A stretch of DNA of 64,000 nt from Isochrysis galbana (lineage: Eukaryota; Haptophyta; Isochrysidales; Isochrysidaceae). The notes beneath the pieces were generated by a model that was given only the letters and a program-made list of their open reading frames with translations, did no database searches and was not told the DNA's origin. The DNA is taken from positions 1,144,542-1,208,541 of the forward strand of contig CM030938.1 of NCBI GenBank assembly GCA_018136815.1. Direction: 5' to 3'. The translations under genes were made by a program, and so were the position numbers. Below, one piece after another: positions 54,261-64,000 of the stretch. Positions within the stretch are counted from its first letter, which is position 1. Every line of letters begins with the position of its first letter.

Positions 54261-55215
54261 GCAAGAGGTCTTCTGATGCTTCTAGGTTGAAATCCTTGTC
54301 TATAGTGTATAGAGGGCTTATCATTTTCCGAATATGCTTGTTGCTCGGGGCGTGTAGCCCCATGTTCTCGCGTTGTTTCTTCAATCTTTGAAAGAAACCG
54401 ACTTTCGCCGTTGTTAGTTAGGAGGTGGTATCTCGTAAGGATCGCTCTTAAGATTGTCTTGACGGATCTACTGTCTGCGCGTTACCATATATTGAATGTT
54501 GTAAAAGTCCGTGAGGATATATCTCCACGCTAGGATGCCTAAGTACCCCGAGGAGGGATGCGGTCTGTCTACCTGATAGCAAAAGAGACGTTGGGCTATC
54601 TCAGAGCCCGGCCTAAGATTCATCTTCAGAAGCCCTTCTTTCTATGAATTCGAAAATGGGCTCCGTCGCGATGCATGAGGCTATATGGGTGGAGCTCTCA
54701 GGGGCTATACCGCAGAAGCGGCACGTCGGATCGTCAGCGAACCGGTTCGCCGTGGCTATTCTCCTATGCAGGACGTGTTTGATGTTTGAAGTGCATATAT
54801 ATATGAGTCTCTTGGCGTTAAAAAGTTGTATTTGTATAGTTGAGATATTTGCTTCCATTTTCCGGAGAGGTCCGGCAGTCTTTTTTCCCATCTTAGTGTG
54901 GATTTCTGCTTTTTCGTTTTCCTCAGTGCGAGAAACGCTTTAGTCAGCGCCTTGACATTGACATCCTCCAGGGATTTATGCGCGTCTCTGCATGTGTATT
55001 CTTGTGGAATCGGGTACGCCATCTCGGCCGGGCCGTCGTATGCTCGGCCCCACTTCAACGGGGTGTATAAGTCGTCCGGTGATTGTTGTGGGTTGGCCCT
55101 CTCATGGATATGGGGCTCTCCCGTAACGTTAAGCTTGACTATGTGATAGTCGCCACTTCGGCGCATATAGTAGCGGTGGTCCTTATCCACTACTCTAGAA
55201 TGTCTCCTGCCGCGT

Positions 55216-55240
55216 GTGCGGTGAGACTATTAAGAAATTA
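55216..55240 (+). repeat. retroposon 3'-end-like signature
   Basis: Just left of this point is hairpin CCGC-GTGT-GCGG (55210-55221), followed by TGAGACTATTAAGAAATTA. It matches the 3' ends at 4534 and 61145 in plus orientation. No upstream element body is visible. Confidence 0.4.
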
Positions 55241-55770
<530 letters not shown>

Positions 55771-56336
55771 GAGGGTAAGGCGGGACCTCGCGTGGTAGGT
55801 CGCGGGGGGCGAGAGTAGAGAGCCCTTGCTTCCCCCCCCTCCCCCTTCACTAATAGAACTTCCCTCTAAGAACTGAAGTAAGAAGGACCTCCGAGGAGAG
55901 ATCTGAATCTATTCAATGGCAGCCTTTTCTCTCTCCCTCTCTCACCACCACCCCTCTCCTCGCACTTTCAGTTTTCTCCTCTCTCTCTCTCTCTCTCTCT
56001 CTTTCCCACTCTCTCTCTACCAAGCGAACTCCTCCTCTCCGTTCTCCCCGTGGCCTCCCCTCTCCACGGCACCCCCTTCCCCTTTTCTCCCTTCCCCCCG
56101 CCTCCCCCCGCTGTTCCCCCTTCCCCCTCCCCCCGCTGTCCCCCCCCCTCCCCCCCCTCCCTTCCCCTTCCTACCCCCACCACCCTTCCCCCCCCACCCT
56201 CTCCTGCGGCTCCACTCCACCCACCGACGCTCGAGCAGACCCACGCAGCCTTGCTTGGCTTACCCCCGACCCACGGCTCCCAATCAACCACCGCGTCACC
56301 AGCCCCATCCACCTCCACCCCACCCTCCCTGAACCG
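55771..56336. other. 5' flank of the histidine kinase gene
   Basis: CT- and C-rich throughout. Open frames over it are low complexity. It probably holds the promoter and 5' UTR. Confidence 0.5.
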
Positions 56337-58426
56337 ATGCCGCCCCTAGAGCCGCGGCAGGCTCTGCTTCCCCTCCTTCGCAAGACACTAGGAAAACTCA
56401 CGCTACGGTTCTCGGGCGAGATGGCCATCCACGAGGACGCATTGCAGCGCGAGCGCTGGAATTCACCCGTCGTCGAGCTGTGCATGTGCGCCCTCCTCGT
56501 CCCATCTTTTGTTGCGCTGACGGACGCCGAAGGCGACATGGCCTACTTCCACAGGGCCATCTTCATGTTGATGAGCATGCTGGCCACCTTGGCGACCTCT
56601 CTTCGACTCTGCGCGCACATGGACGGCTTGCAGAGCAAGCGCTACTTCGAGTGGGCGGTGGCGTGCACGGCTGCAGGTGGCGTCTGTTTGCATGCTGTGA
56701 CCGCCATAAGAGATCGGACAGAGCCTCCATGCGGCTGCATCAGGTTCCAATTTGGGCCAGTGGCCCATTCCACATTGGTGATCGTGTCCATTATCGTGAG
56801 CCACGTGCTTCATTTCAGCACACCTGTGAAGCTCCTGGTTGCTGCTTCGTTGCCCGTGTGCGCCATCATCAGCCCAGCATTCCCCTTCGGGCTCGAGCCG
56901 GAACTGAAGCTTCTTGTGATGGCCATGTTGGCTGGGTTTGCTTTCGGGTACGCGCTAGAATACTTGCTGTGCTCGAATTTTCTCACCCTGCGACAAGCAC
57001 GCGACGCGGCTGAAGCTCAGACTCGAGCCGACTCGAGGCTGAACCACGTCATCAAGGGGTTGTGTGGTGGCGCCGCTGGTATGCTGCAAGGGGTCAAAGT
57101 TGAGCTCTCGCTCCAAGGGATCCATACAGATATCACCGATTCGCTCGATGAGGTGCGCCTCCAGCTCGCCCAGCTCCACCCGCATTCTCTGTCCTTCAGA
57201 TCGCCTCGGTGCTCAGCTCACTCCCCACGGCATGCCCACAGGTACGACGAATGCTGGAATCGGCCACTGAATGGGTGCACAAACGCCAGTTCTTCCTACA
57301 GCTTGAACGCGGTGAATATACTTCAACCCCGGTGCAGTGCAACCTGCGAGAAAGCTTGCAGACTCAGCTTGGCCCAGACGGCATGTATGAAGGGCTCACG
57401 GATGTTTGCGTCGACGTCAATGTGGCGCAGCTCGTGACGCAGGAGGCGCTCTCCAATGCGCGAAAATATGGCGACAGGGAGCACCCCATCCGAATTGTCT
57501 CCGAGATCATTCGGGAAAGCCGCAATGATAAGCCGAAGCTACACCTGACGGTATCGAATTTTAACAAGCCGGGCATGCAGAGGCTTAGTGACGAAGAGTG
57601 CATTGCCGTCTTCAAGCCAGGCTGCAAGGCCAGTGGTGCCTCGTCCACCAGCGACGGGCTCGGATTGGACAATGCCTTTGTAGCTGTTCAAGCTGCTCAT
57701 GGGCGCATCTGGCTTTCCACAAGTGCTACGTCCATGGGGACTCAGACGCATTTGCACTGTGAGTTTCCGATCGGGGATGAGCTGCCTCTGCAGTCGCCAG
57801 CGACTGCCTTGCAAGTTCATGGCAGGAACGCTTCGGAGCTCGCGCACAATGACGGCCATCGGGTAGACTTGAGTGCGAATCGGGACAATGAGGACGAACA
57901 GCTGGCAAACAACTCGAACGCGCTAGACGAGGTGACAGCCACGGATCGAGCGCCACTTGTTTGCCTCGGCTTGGACGATACGCTTATGTTGCGAAAGATG
58001 CACATGCTCCTCTTCAAGTTATTCATGGGAGCGGATATGACGAGGTCCGGGTCACTTGGTGCCACGCGAGACGAGATTACACACTTTGTGGACGTCGTGA
58101 TGGGTCGGCGCGACCTCTCTTTGAGACCGGCTCGAACGACCCCTGCCGACGTAGTGCTCATCGATCAGAACCTCTGCGACGACGACGATACTTTTGATCG
58201 CGGCGAGGACATTGCCTTGCGATTACGCGAGGAGCAATTTGCTGGTGTAATATGCGTCCTGACCGGGTCTAACACGGAGGAACTTGAGCGATTGTCTCGG
58301 CTCCCCCATGTTGACGTCGTTTTGGAGAAGGGCACAGATCTGCTGCACCTTTCCCAGCTACTGAAAGAACGCGCAAGGCCATACTCTAGGGTGCTTCCCC
58401 TGGAGACGAGAGTCGATAACACGTGA
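56337..58426 (+). CDS. six-span hybrid sensor histidine kinase-like protein
   Basis: Two exons, 56337-57152 and 57242-58426. The intron has a GTGCGC donor and a CCCACAG acceptor and joins SLDE to VRRMLES in frame, giving 666 residues. Residues about 45-220: six hydrophobic spans. Residues 232-252: dimerisation-helix-like RLNHVIKGLCGGAAGML with candidate phospho-acceptor His237. Residues 330-450: HATPase fold with N-box QEALSNARKYGD (Asn344) and G-box TSDGLGLDNA (409-416), ending HLHCEFPI. Residues 510-645: receiver-like domain with acidic pair Asp517-Asp518, phospho-acceptor Asp580 (VVLIDQN), Thr613 (CVLTGSN) and Lys635 (LEKG). All receiver key residues are present. It probably relays a membrane or soluble signal by a His-Asp phosphorelay; the stimulus is unknown. 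The receiver has an insert before the Asp. Confidence 0.82.
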
Positions 58427-58761
58427 CGTGGGAAGCGCCATCTAGTTTGTGTTGTGATGTGCGAACTGTCCTCTACGGTAGAAGGGGCGCAACGAAGACT
58501 ACCGGTAGCTTTCAAGACAACGACTTCGCAGTGCTGGAACTAAGTCATATTGTCATATTAGCATCCTAGAATTTTTATTGTGCCTAGACACCTAGAACAG
58601 TCGCTATCTAATAGATCCCCAGCTTGACACCGAGAAACGCGAAAGGCGCTTTCTTTGTATATGTTACCCCCCTAGGAGCCAACGCCCCCCAGGAGCTATC
58701 GGGGGCCCCCGAGAGCTATCGGGAGGAAATTTTCTCCCGATCGCCAACAGCCCCACCACCT
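58427..58761. other. intergenic, no gene seen
   Basis: 3' flank of the kinase gene. A GAGCTATCGGG repeat pair lies at 58690-58740. Nothing else. Confidence 0.45.
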
Positions 58762-59183
58762 AAAAAAAAATTCTTAAAATTCCCCGCTACGCGTGCGGCG
58801 TGAGGCAGTGTGCTTGTGTACCTCCCTACTACCCAACCGTAACCCCTAACAACCCCCTCCCCCTTTCCCAGTTCCCTCATTAGCGGAGAAGCTGGTTCCG
58901 GGGAGGCCGCGCGCGCTGCTTCGGCCAGGAGTTGGAGAGAAGGGGGCGGGAGACTGTGGTTCGTCCTTTGTTCCAGTGTTGGCTCGGGTTATCCTCCCTT
59001 AAATATCGTAGGATCTTTTTTAATATCCGCTGTGGTTCCTACTAAGAGGTTTAACTACCTTAGGTGATGTGTCGTAAGTCCAGACCTCTTGCCGCTTGCA
59101 AGAGGTCCTCCGACGTTCCTAGGTTGAAATCCTTGTCCAGCCCGCGTACAGCGGGCTTATCATTTTCTTAATATGTTTGTTGC
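58762..59183 (-). repeat. LINE 3' end, interrupted by an LTR
   Basis: Same 3' UTR as at 30743 (A run at 58762 in plus, AATTCTTAAAATTCCCCGC next). The match to the other copies runs to TTTGTTGC at 59183, where a Ty3 LTR end begins. Confidence 0.75.
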
Positions 59184-59760
59184 TGTCAGAGCAAGGCTCA
59201 TCTCACTCTTGGTGATGGCCTGCGAGGGCGCGCCGGCAGCTAGCGCGGAGTGCGGTTCTTGCGGGGAGCTCATGGAGCTTTCCTCGGGGGTGACTACGGG
59301 CATGGTGATCGACGCACGACGCACGACGCACGGAGGGCGTGGAAGTGTGGAAGGAGGCTTGTGGGAGGTGGTGGCAGGCGACTGGGACTGGGGGTGGCTC
59401 AGGCGCGTGCTTGGCTTGTATTGACGCGTTGACTCGGGGTATAGACTCGGGATCTCGGGGGGACTCGCTTGGGAACACGGTGGGACTCGACGAAGTTGCT
59501 ACAAAATCACTCACAAGAAACCCAAACCCCAACGACCTTGGGCTCAGAAAACTAACGTAAACACTCCGGAATCATACGATAAACAAACCCTCCCCGTGCG
59601 ACGAAGGCTGAGGTCGCGATCGCTCGTCATGCGCGAAGAAATACGGAAAGAGAGCGCAAAACTACGCAAACGAAGGGTTCGAACTATCGTTAAAGTGAAA
59701 CTCGTCCACTGAAGCCAACGCGGAGGGTCGAGGAGAGATCCAAAATCGCGCGGGGCCCTC
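59184..59760 (-). repeat. Ty3 LTR fragment 4
   Basis: On the minus strand it ends GCTCTGACA at 59184, after a 40-codon open frame from 59303 (MPVVTPEESSMSSPQEPHSA), similar to the Gag-like start in the LTR at 10199. The middle shares AACACTCCGG-type sequence with the LTRs at 10.5 and 33.6 kb. The other LTR end is not found; repeat R follows. It is a broken remnant. Confidence 0.6.
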
Positions 59761-59794
59761 CGCCGCGGTCTCGGGCGCGGTCTCGCAGAGCGAC

Positions 59795-59866
59795 TGTGGA
59801 ACGAGAAGTCGAGAAGTCGAAGTCATGCCGGTTTATTACCTTAAACGAGCCAACAATTATGCAGCA
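59795..59866 (+). repeat. piece of repeat R
   Basis: AACGAGAAGTCGAAGTCATG then CGGTTTATTACCTTAAACGA, matching 47550-47615. A CGAGAAGT unit is duplicated. It is fused to the Cys/His-rich gene fragment. Confidence 0.65.
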
Positions 59867-60640
59867 TAGACAAGCCCAAGCGGTTAGAAAGTTCTGTCCT
59901 TAAACTAAGGACGGTGTCCTTGAAAATCCATGAAATCTAAGGACTCTGGCCTTCAATGCCTTTGATGTGGCTTAAAGTGAGCTTTTGAGACATCCCACCC
60001 CCTAAAGCAAATCATCATTACCTCCCATTCAACCTAGAAGCTCTCCCCATGACCAACTCTGCAGAGCTTGTCTTCGTTCACTTTTGCTGCCACATTCAGC
60101 ATGCGGTGCTGCACTCGGACGATTCGCTCACGCGGGAGGAATTATTTTTTAGCCCTTTTGAGCCGTATGTTGACAAATTGGGCCGTTGGATGGCAAAATC
60201 ACGCTTCGTCGTCACTTTATGTCTCAAAGAGGGCAATCAAAGCAACATTTCATCTCCTGAGAACCATGGGTGGAAGAGCTTTCCAATGGGGGTATCAGCC
60301 ACCTCCTTCATTTCAAGGACAAACTGTGATTTGACCCAACGCCCCGTGAAGTATGTCACAAAACTTGGTATTGCTGAGGGAATGGTGCCTTAGTGCCATG
60401 GGAACATTTAAAGAGGATATACATGAGGTAACCATCAAGCCAAGGTTTAGGCAAAACAAGCACTTTGTGCTCGCGCTCTCACGTAGCGAAGTTTGTCCTT
60501 ACTTTAAGGACTCGTCCTTAAAAGCGAGGTACCTTTATCCGCAAGCGTCCCCAGTTCAGATGCTTTGCTTGTCGTGAGGAGGTGGGTTCGTACTACCATC
60601 TCCAGTGCTTCTTCTCTTGTCATCGGTGCCTTATCGAGTA
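59867..60640 (+). pseudogene. second Cys/His-rich gene fragment, split by a MITE
   Basis: GACAAGCCCAAG at 59869-59880 matches 9141-9152. After the MITE (59881-60541) and one CAAG duplicate, the match resumes with CGTCCCCAG and codes YYHLQCFFSCHRCLIE and a stop at 60640. The copy at 9090 shows the uninterrupted site. Confidence 0.65.
59881..60541 (-). mobile_element. MITE-like element, third copy
   Basis: 661 bases, CGG...CCG ends, CAAG at 59877-59880 and 60542-60545. The reverse complement aligns end to end with 3235-3899. The palindromes here read TTAAGGAC/GTCCTTAA instead of CTAGGAC/GTCCTAG. A short ORF (60049-60393) is not conserved in the other copies. Confidence 0.88.
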
Positions 60641-60977
60641 GTTAGAAGTTTTTGCACGTTCTTGGCTATTTTCGCCTTTTCGCGTTTTTTGCACTTAAAA
60701 AAAAGGGGTCATAGCCTTATTTACCGGTGTCATGCTGCTTAGTGCTTAGCAAGCCCACTACTGCCTATGTCTATGTGCTTGCTGCCAACCACAAAATATT
60801 GCCCCCCCGGGTCACCCTAGCCGAACCGCTGGCACCTAAAAACCCGTTTTTACGGCTCCACTAGGGTTAAAACCCCAACTGACTGTCTTTCACATGTAGG
60901 CTCACAAGGGCTCTTCATTCGCGTAATACCGGTTGGTGGGCCCTCTCATCTCTCATCTCTCATCTGCTCATGCACGG
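60641..60977. other. intergenic, no gene seen
   Basis: T-rich start shared with the sequence after 9254, then unique sequence. The left target repeat of the next insertion lies at 60961-60977. Confidence 0.45.
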
Positions 60978-61145
60978 TTGGTACACACCGCCTGCCACCG
61001 GAAACCTACTGCACCCAGCCCCTAGGTAGAGCACGAGGGGACGAGCCGCAAGGCAGGTGGAGGGGGGATAAGGGAAGCGGGCGTGGCTGCATAGAAGCTG
61101 TGCAGGGTCGCGCGCGCGGCGAGACTATTAAGAAGTTTTTTTTTT
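60978..61145 (+). mobile_element. 5'-truncated LINE insertion (168 bases)
   Basis: Flanked by perfect 17-base repeats CATCTGCTCATGCACGG (60961-60977 and 61146-61162). The body from 61017 matches the 3' end of the LINE at 4410-4534, ending GAGACTATTAAGAAG plus a T run. The T run on the element's own strand shows that its tail is not poly(A). It ends 137 bases before the mannosidase ATG. Confidence 0.85.
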
Positions 61146-61162
61146 CATCTGCTCATGCACGG

Positions 61163-61282
61163 ACCATCTCACCAAGTGGAGGGTTTTTAAGGTTAGAAGA
61201 GTAGGGGTCTTTCGCGAAGGTCCTGTGGGCCCTTCTCTCTCTCTCTCCCCCCCCCCCCCCCCCCCCCCCCCCCCTTCTCCCC
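61163..61282 (+). promoter_or_regulatory. 5' flank of the alpha-mannosidase gene
   Basis: Short leader with a (CT)n patch and a C run (61249-61274) just before the ATG. No TATA box is evident. The recent LINE insertion lies directly upstream, so it may form part of the promoter. Confidence 0.35.
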
Positions 61283-63847
61283 ATGCTCCTCCCCACTGCC
61301 CGCCGCCGCCGCCCGCCCTCCGCCTCTCCACTCCTCTCCCTGCGCCGCCTCCTACCTCTCTCCCTTCTCGTCCTGCTGCTCCTCTACTCTCTCTGGGCTG
61401 TGCGGCTCTCTCAATCAGCTCCACGTCATCCGCAGCCCTCCCACCACACCCCTTCCACACTCCCACTCGCTGCACAGACCTCTTCATTGGGCAACGACGG
61501 CTGCTTCAGAGGCGCTGCGGCCGCCTCGGCCGCCGCCGCATCTCACTTTGCCGGAGTCTTTCATGCGGAACCTCCCTCGGAGCTCGCCCTCATCGGCGAG
61601 CTGCTCGATGCGGAAGCATTGACCATCTCTGGGTGGGTGTACCTCGCGCCGCCCCAGACGGCTGACGATGTCCTCTCGATTCAGACTATTGCAGCGAGCA
61701 AGAACTCGGGATGCGAGGCCGACGCCAAGCACCATGGCTGGGCACTCTTTGCCAACGCGTGGGGCACCAACTCCGAGCAGCTCTACCTCTCGTGGGGGAG
61801 CGGCAGCTCCGGCTGCGAGGAGCTCGCCACGCCCAAGGGGTCGCTTCGGCCGGGCCGCTGGGCCGCCGTCGCGGCGACACTCTCTCCGGCGGGCGGACGC
61901 GTCTATGTGGATGGCGTGCTGCTCGCCGACTCGCGCACCGGACTCGGCCAGGCACGTATTAGCGACGGCGCGGCCGGCCCGATCAAGCGGCCGCTCCAAA
62001 AGGAGCAGCCGGTGCACGTCGGCGCGCACGCGGATGCGACGCACCCGCTGCGCGGCTACATCGCGCAGCTGAGCGTATGGCGTGAAGCGCTGACTGGTGA
62101 GCAGGTGGCCACATTGGCTTGCGTGTCGCCCACTGGCGCCGCTTCCAACGCGAGCACCTCAGCTGCAGTGCGCACGCCGCTGCCCCCGCCGGCTGCGCGG
62201 CTTGTGTTTGGCAATGGCGGTGCGCTCGCCACGTCGATGGCCGGCGGTGGAGTGAGCGCGCGTGGGGGAGAACGCATTGCGGCCGAGCGCATCGCCCGCG
62301 TCGGCCAAGGTGAAGTGGGTACTGTCTCGGAGCCAGCCGAGCCGCGTTACAGGCCGCCCGCGCGCGACGCCGCGCCGGTGCTGCCCGCTAACCCTGGCTG
62401 GCCGCTTGAGTGGCTACCCGCGCGCCGGCTGCACCGCGGCACGCCAGCCGAGACCAACGCGTCCGACGCGCTTGCGCGCGAGCGCGTGAAGCACGTGCAC
62501 GCCGTGTTCCGTCGCGCGTGGGGCGCCTACCGAGAGCACGCCTTTGGCAAGGACGAGATCAAGCCGATCAGCAACAGGACGCATGACTGGCTGCACTTGG
62601 GCGCGACGCTCGTCGACTGCCTGGACAATCTGTGGCTCTTCGGAATGAAGGCCGAGTTTGAGGAGGCCAAGGAGTGGGTGGCGACAAAGCTGACGTTCGG
62701 GCGCGCGCGAGGCATCTCGATGTTCGAGACGGTGATCCGCATCTTGGGCGGACTGCTCTCCGCCTATGAGCTCTCGCGCGAGGGCGTCTTCCTTGGCAAG
62801 GCGGAGGAGCTCGCCGAGATGATGATGTACGCCTTCGCCAACAACGCACACGGCATCCCGTGTACGACCATTTCTCTTGACGGCTCGCGGCAGTGCGCCT
62901 TCACACAGTGGAGCGGCGGCAACGCCATCCTTGCCGAGTATGGCACTCTGCAGCTCGAGTTCAAGTACCTCGCCCACCACACGCGCCGCCGCCGCTACTG
63001 GGACGTGGCGGAGGCGCCGATCCGGCTTCTCATCGGGAAGAGCACGCCGCCCGGTCTGTATCCCACCTTCATCAGCCCGCGTACCGGCGCGTGGACCACC
63101 GCCAAGGTGACGATGGGCGCGCTCTCGGATTCCTTCTACGAGTACCTCGTCAAGCAGTGGCTGCTCACCGGCCGGCGCGAACCGTACCTGCGTCAGATGT
63201 TCGACGAAGCGATGCTCGCGATGGCGCGGCACATGGTGCAGCGGTCCAGCCCGTCGGGATTCGTCTACGTCGCCGACTACATGGGCCACGGCCAGCTGGC
63301 GCACAAAATGGACCATCTCGCTTGCTTCGCCGGCGCCATGCTCGCGGTTGGTGCACAGGACGGTGGGTCGTACGACGCCGAGTACATGACACTTGCCGAC
63401 GCCATTGGCGAGACGTGCTACGAGATGTACCGGCGGACGCGTTCCGGCCTCGCCTCGGAGTACGTCAAGTTCAGCATCGGCGGCAGGGATATGGTGACGC
63501 CAAAGAACGCCGCCTTCAACATTGGCCGGCCCGAGGCGGTCGAGACATTCTACTACATGTGGTACTACACCCGCGACCCCAAGTGGCGCGAGATGGGCTG
63601 GGAAGTCTTCACCGCCTTTGAGCGGCATGTTGCCACGCGCTCGGGTTGGGCTTCGCTGCCTGACGTCGACAACCCCAGGCGCAGGCCCGACGACAAGATG
63701 GAGTCGTTCGTACTCGCCGAGACGATGAAGTACCTATTGCTCCTGTTTGACTGCAACTACCCCGTGCCGCTCGAGAAGTACGTCATCAACACCGAGGCGC
63801 ACCCGCTTGGCATTATTGAGCCGATGGGCAACGCCGACGCCCGGTGA
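61283..63847 (+). CDS. class I alpha-1,2-mannosidase (GH47) with LamG-like stem domain
   Basis: 854 residues, no intron seen. Residues 1-45: short basic cytosolic tail and one signal-anchor span (LLPLSLLVLLLLYSLWAV), so a type II membrane protein of the Golgi or ER. Residues about 85-280: concanavalin/LamG-like domain (ISGWVYLAPPQTADD, GRWAAVAATLSPAGGRVYVD, GYIAQLSVWREALTGEQVA). Residues about 395-845: GH47 catalytic (alpha/alpha)7 barrel, with HDWLHLGATLVDCLDNLWLF, SMFETVIRILGGLLSAYELS, MDHLACFAGAML (about 675), NIGRPEAVETFYYMWYYTRD, MESFVLAETMKYLLLLFD and the final NTEAHPL (about 835), whose Thr helps bind the catalytic calcium in this family. These enzymes trim mannose from N-glycans. The LamG-like domain may bind glycan or carrier protein. 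The rest of the stem is Ala/Gly/Pro-rich. Confidence 0.92.
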   Translation: MLLPTARRRRPPSASPLLSLRRLLPLSLLVLLLLYSLWAVRLSQSAPRHPQPSHHTPSTLPLAAQTSSLGNDGCFRGAAAASAAAASHFAGVFHAEPPSELALIGELLDAEALTISGWVYLAPPQTADDVLSIQTIAASKNSGCEADAKHHGWALFANAWGTNSEQLYLSWGSGSSGCEELATPKGSLRPGRWAAVAATLSPAGGRVYVDGVLLADSRTGLGQARISDGAAGPIKRPLQKEQPVHVGAHADATHPLRGYIAQLSVWREALTGEQVATLACVSPTGAASNASTSAAVRTPLPPPAARLVFGNGGALATSMAGGGVSARGGERIAAERIARVGQGEVGTVSEPAEPRYRPPARDAAPVLPANPGWPLEWLPARRLHRGTPAETNASDALARERVKHVHAVFRRAWGAYREHAFGKDEIKPISNRTHDWLHLGATLVDCLDNLWLFGMKAEFEEAKEWVATKLTFGRARGISMFETVIRILGGLLSAYELSREGVFLGKAEELAEMMMYAFANNAHGIPCTTISLDGSRQCAFTQWSGGNAILAEYGTLQLEFKYLAHHTRRRRYWDVAEAPIRLLIGKSTPPGLYPTFISPRTGAWTTAKVTMGALSDSFYEYLVKQWLLTGRREPYLRQMFDEAMLAMARHMVQRSSPSGFVYVADYMGHGQLAHKMDHLACFAGAMLAVGAQDGGSYDAEYMTLADAIGETCYEMYRRTRSGLASEYVKFSIGGRDMVTPKNAAFNIGRPEAVETFYYMWYYTRDPKWREMGWEVFTAFERHVATRSGWASLPDVDNPRRRPDDKMESFVLAETMKYLLLLFDCNYPVPLEKYVINTEAHPLGIIEPMGNADAR

Positions 63848-64000
63848 GGCGGCGGCCGCAAGAGGCCTCGGCGGCCAACAGATAGCGCACACTGCTGCGC
63901 AGGCATGGCGGTCCAGCGCGAGTCCTCGCCCGCCATGACGACGCGCGTGGGACGACCACCAGCGTGTCCGGCCGAGCTCGTCAAGACGTCTTGGCAAGGT
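63848..64000. other. 3' flank of the mannosidase gene
   Basis: Only short spurious frames; no further gene before the window ends. Confidence 0.5.

Larger units (their letters stand above)
51789..55215 (-). mobile_element. LINE copy split by Ty3 element 3
   Basis: The right part (55215-54261) encodes the ORF2 C-terminus (NVTGEPHIHERANPQQSPDD, and zinc segment FADDPTCRFCGIAPESSTHI then ASCIA). The left part (52159-51789) is the 3' UTR, ending AAGAAGATTC plus a T run. Both parts align to the uninterrupted copy at 30743-32656. Ty3 element 3 (52160-54260) sits between them with a GCAAG duplication. There are frame changes between coding blocks and the RT is missing. Confidence 0.8.

Noticed and set aside
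60049-60393. ORF inside the third MITE copy
   Set aside because: Not open in the aligned copies at 2927 and 3235, so it is not a conserved product.
62414-63628. 404-codon frame antisense to the mannosidase
   Set aside because: It is a shadow of a GC-rich coding region; no domain, and the sense strand carries a full GH47 enzyme.

Overview
The window is nuclear DNA of a eukaryote, most likely a GC-rich unicellular alga (haptophyte-like is my best guess; nothing here proves the lineage). Host genes have short GT-AG introns, secretory-pathway and signalling domains typical of protists, and very long (CT)n/(GA)n tracts. Mobile elements occupy roughly as much sequence as host genes. No rRNA, tRNA, CRISPR or bacterial operon structure was seen. 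A 100-base run of N lies at 18901-19000.

Host genes in order: a BMT5-like rRNA uridine methyltransferase cut by the window start (minus, <1-1229, one intron); an unrecognised protein with seven 22-residue repeats (minus, 5649-7220); a membrane RING-H2 protein (plus, 20019-21191); a very large GGCT / NB-ARC / TPR protein ending in a retroelement-derived RNase H-like module (minus, 23392-28137); an eight-span membrane protein made of two duplicated halves (minus, 41705-42674, one intron); a NudC/NUDCD3-type CS-domain co-chaperone (plus, 45397-47093, two introns); a PH-like protein (minus, 50583-51674); a six-span hybrid histidine kinase (plus, 56337-58426, one intron); and a class I alpha-mannosidase (GH47) with a LamG-like stem domain (plus, 61283-63847).

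Mobile elements: three Ty3/gypsy copies plus a fourth LTR fragment; fragments of several related LINEs (RT piece at 1686-4534, C-terminal zinc-finger pieces at 30743-32656 and 51789-55215, ORF1 pieces at 4621-5113, 39926-40605 and 48601-49437); a 757-bp retroposon with perfect 14-bp target duplications (49448-50204); and a new-looking ~665-bp DNA-transposon-like repeat family with CGG...CCG ends and 4-bp target duplications, one copy nested in another. Insertions into insertions allow relative dating: a MITE sits in a MITE in a LINE; a Ty3 element sits in a LINE; an LTR fragment sits in another LINE; a retroposon sits in a LINE 5' leader.

Most notable: (1) the first Ty3 element (10.2-18.9 kb, minus) carries, in frame with its polyprotein, a phage-type cytosine-methyltransferase-like domain, complete from the Rossmann start through the PPC and ENP motifs to its C-terminal signature. 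(2) An NLR-like gene fuses a gamma-glutamylcyclotransferase-like domain, an NB-ARC ATPase, TPRs and a captured retroelement RNase H-like tail. (3) All four Ty3 LTRs end inside an open Gag-like reading frame, with the terminal CA falling on the same codon phase.
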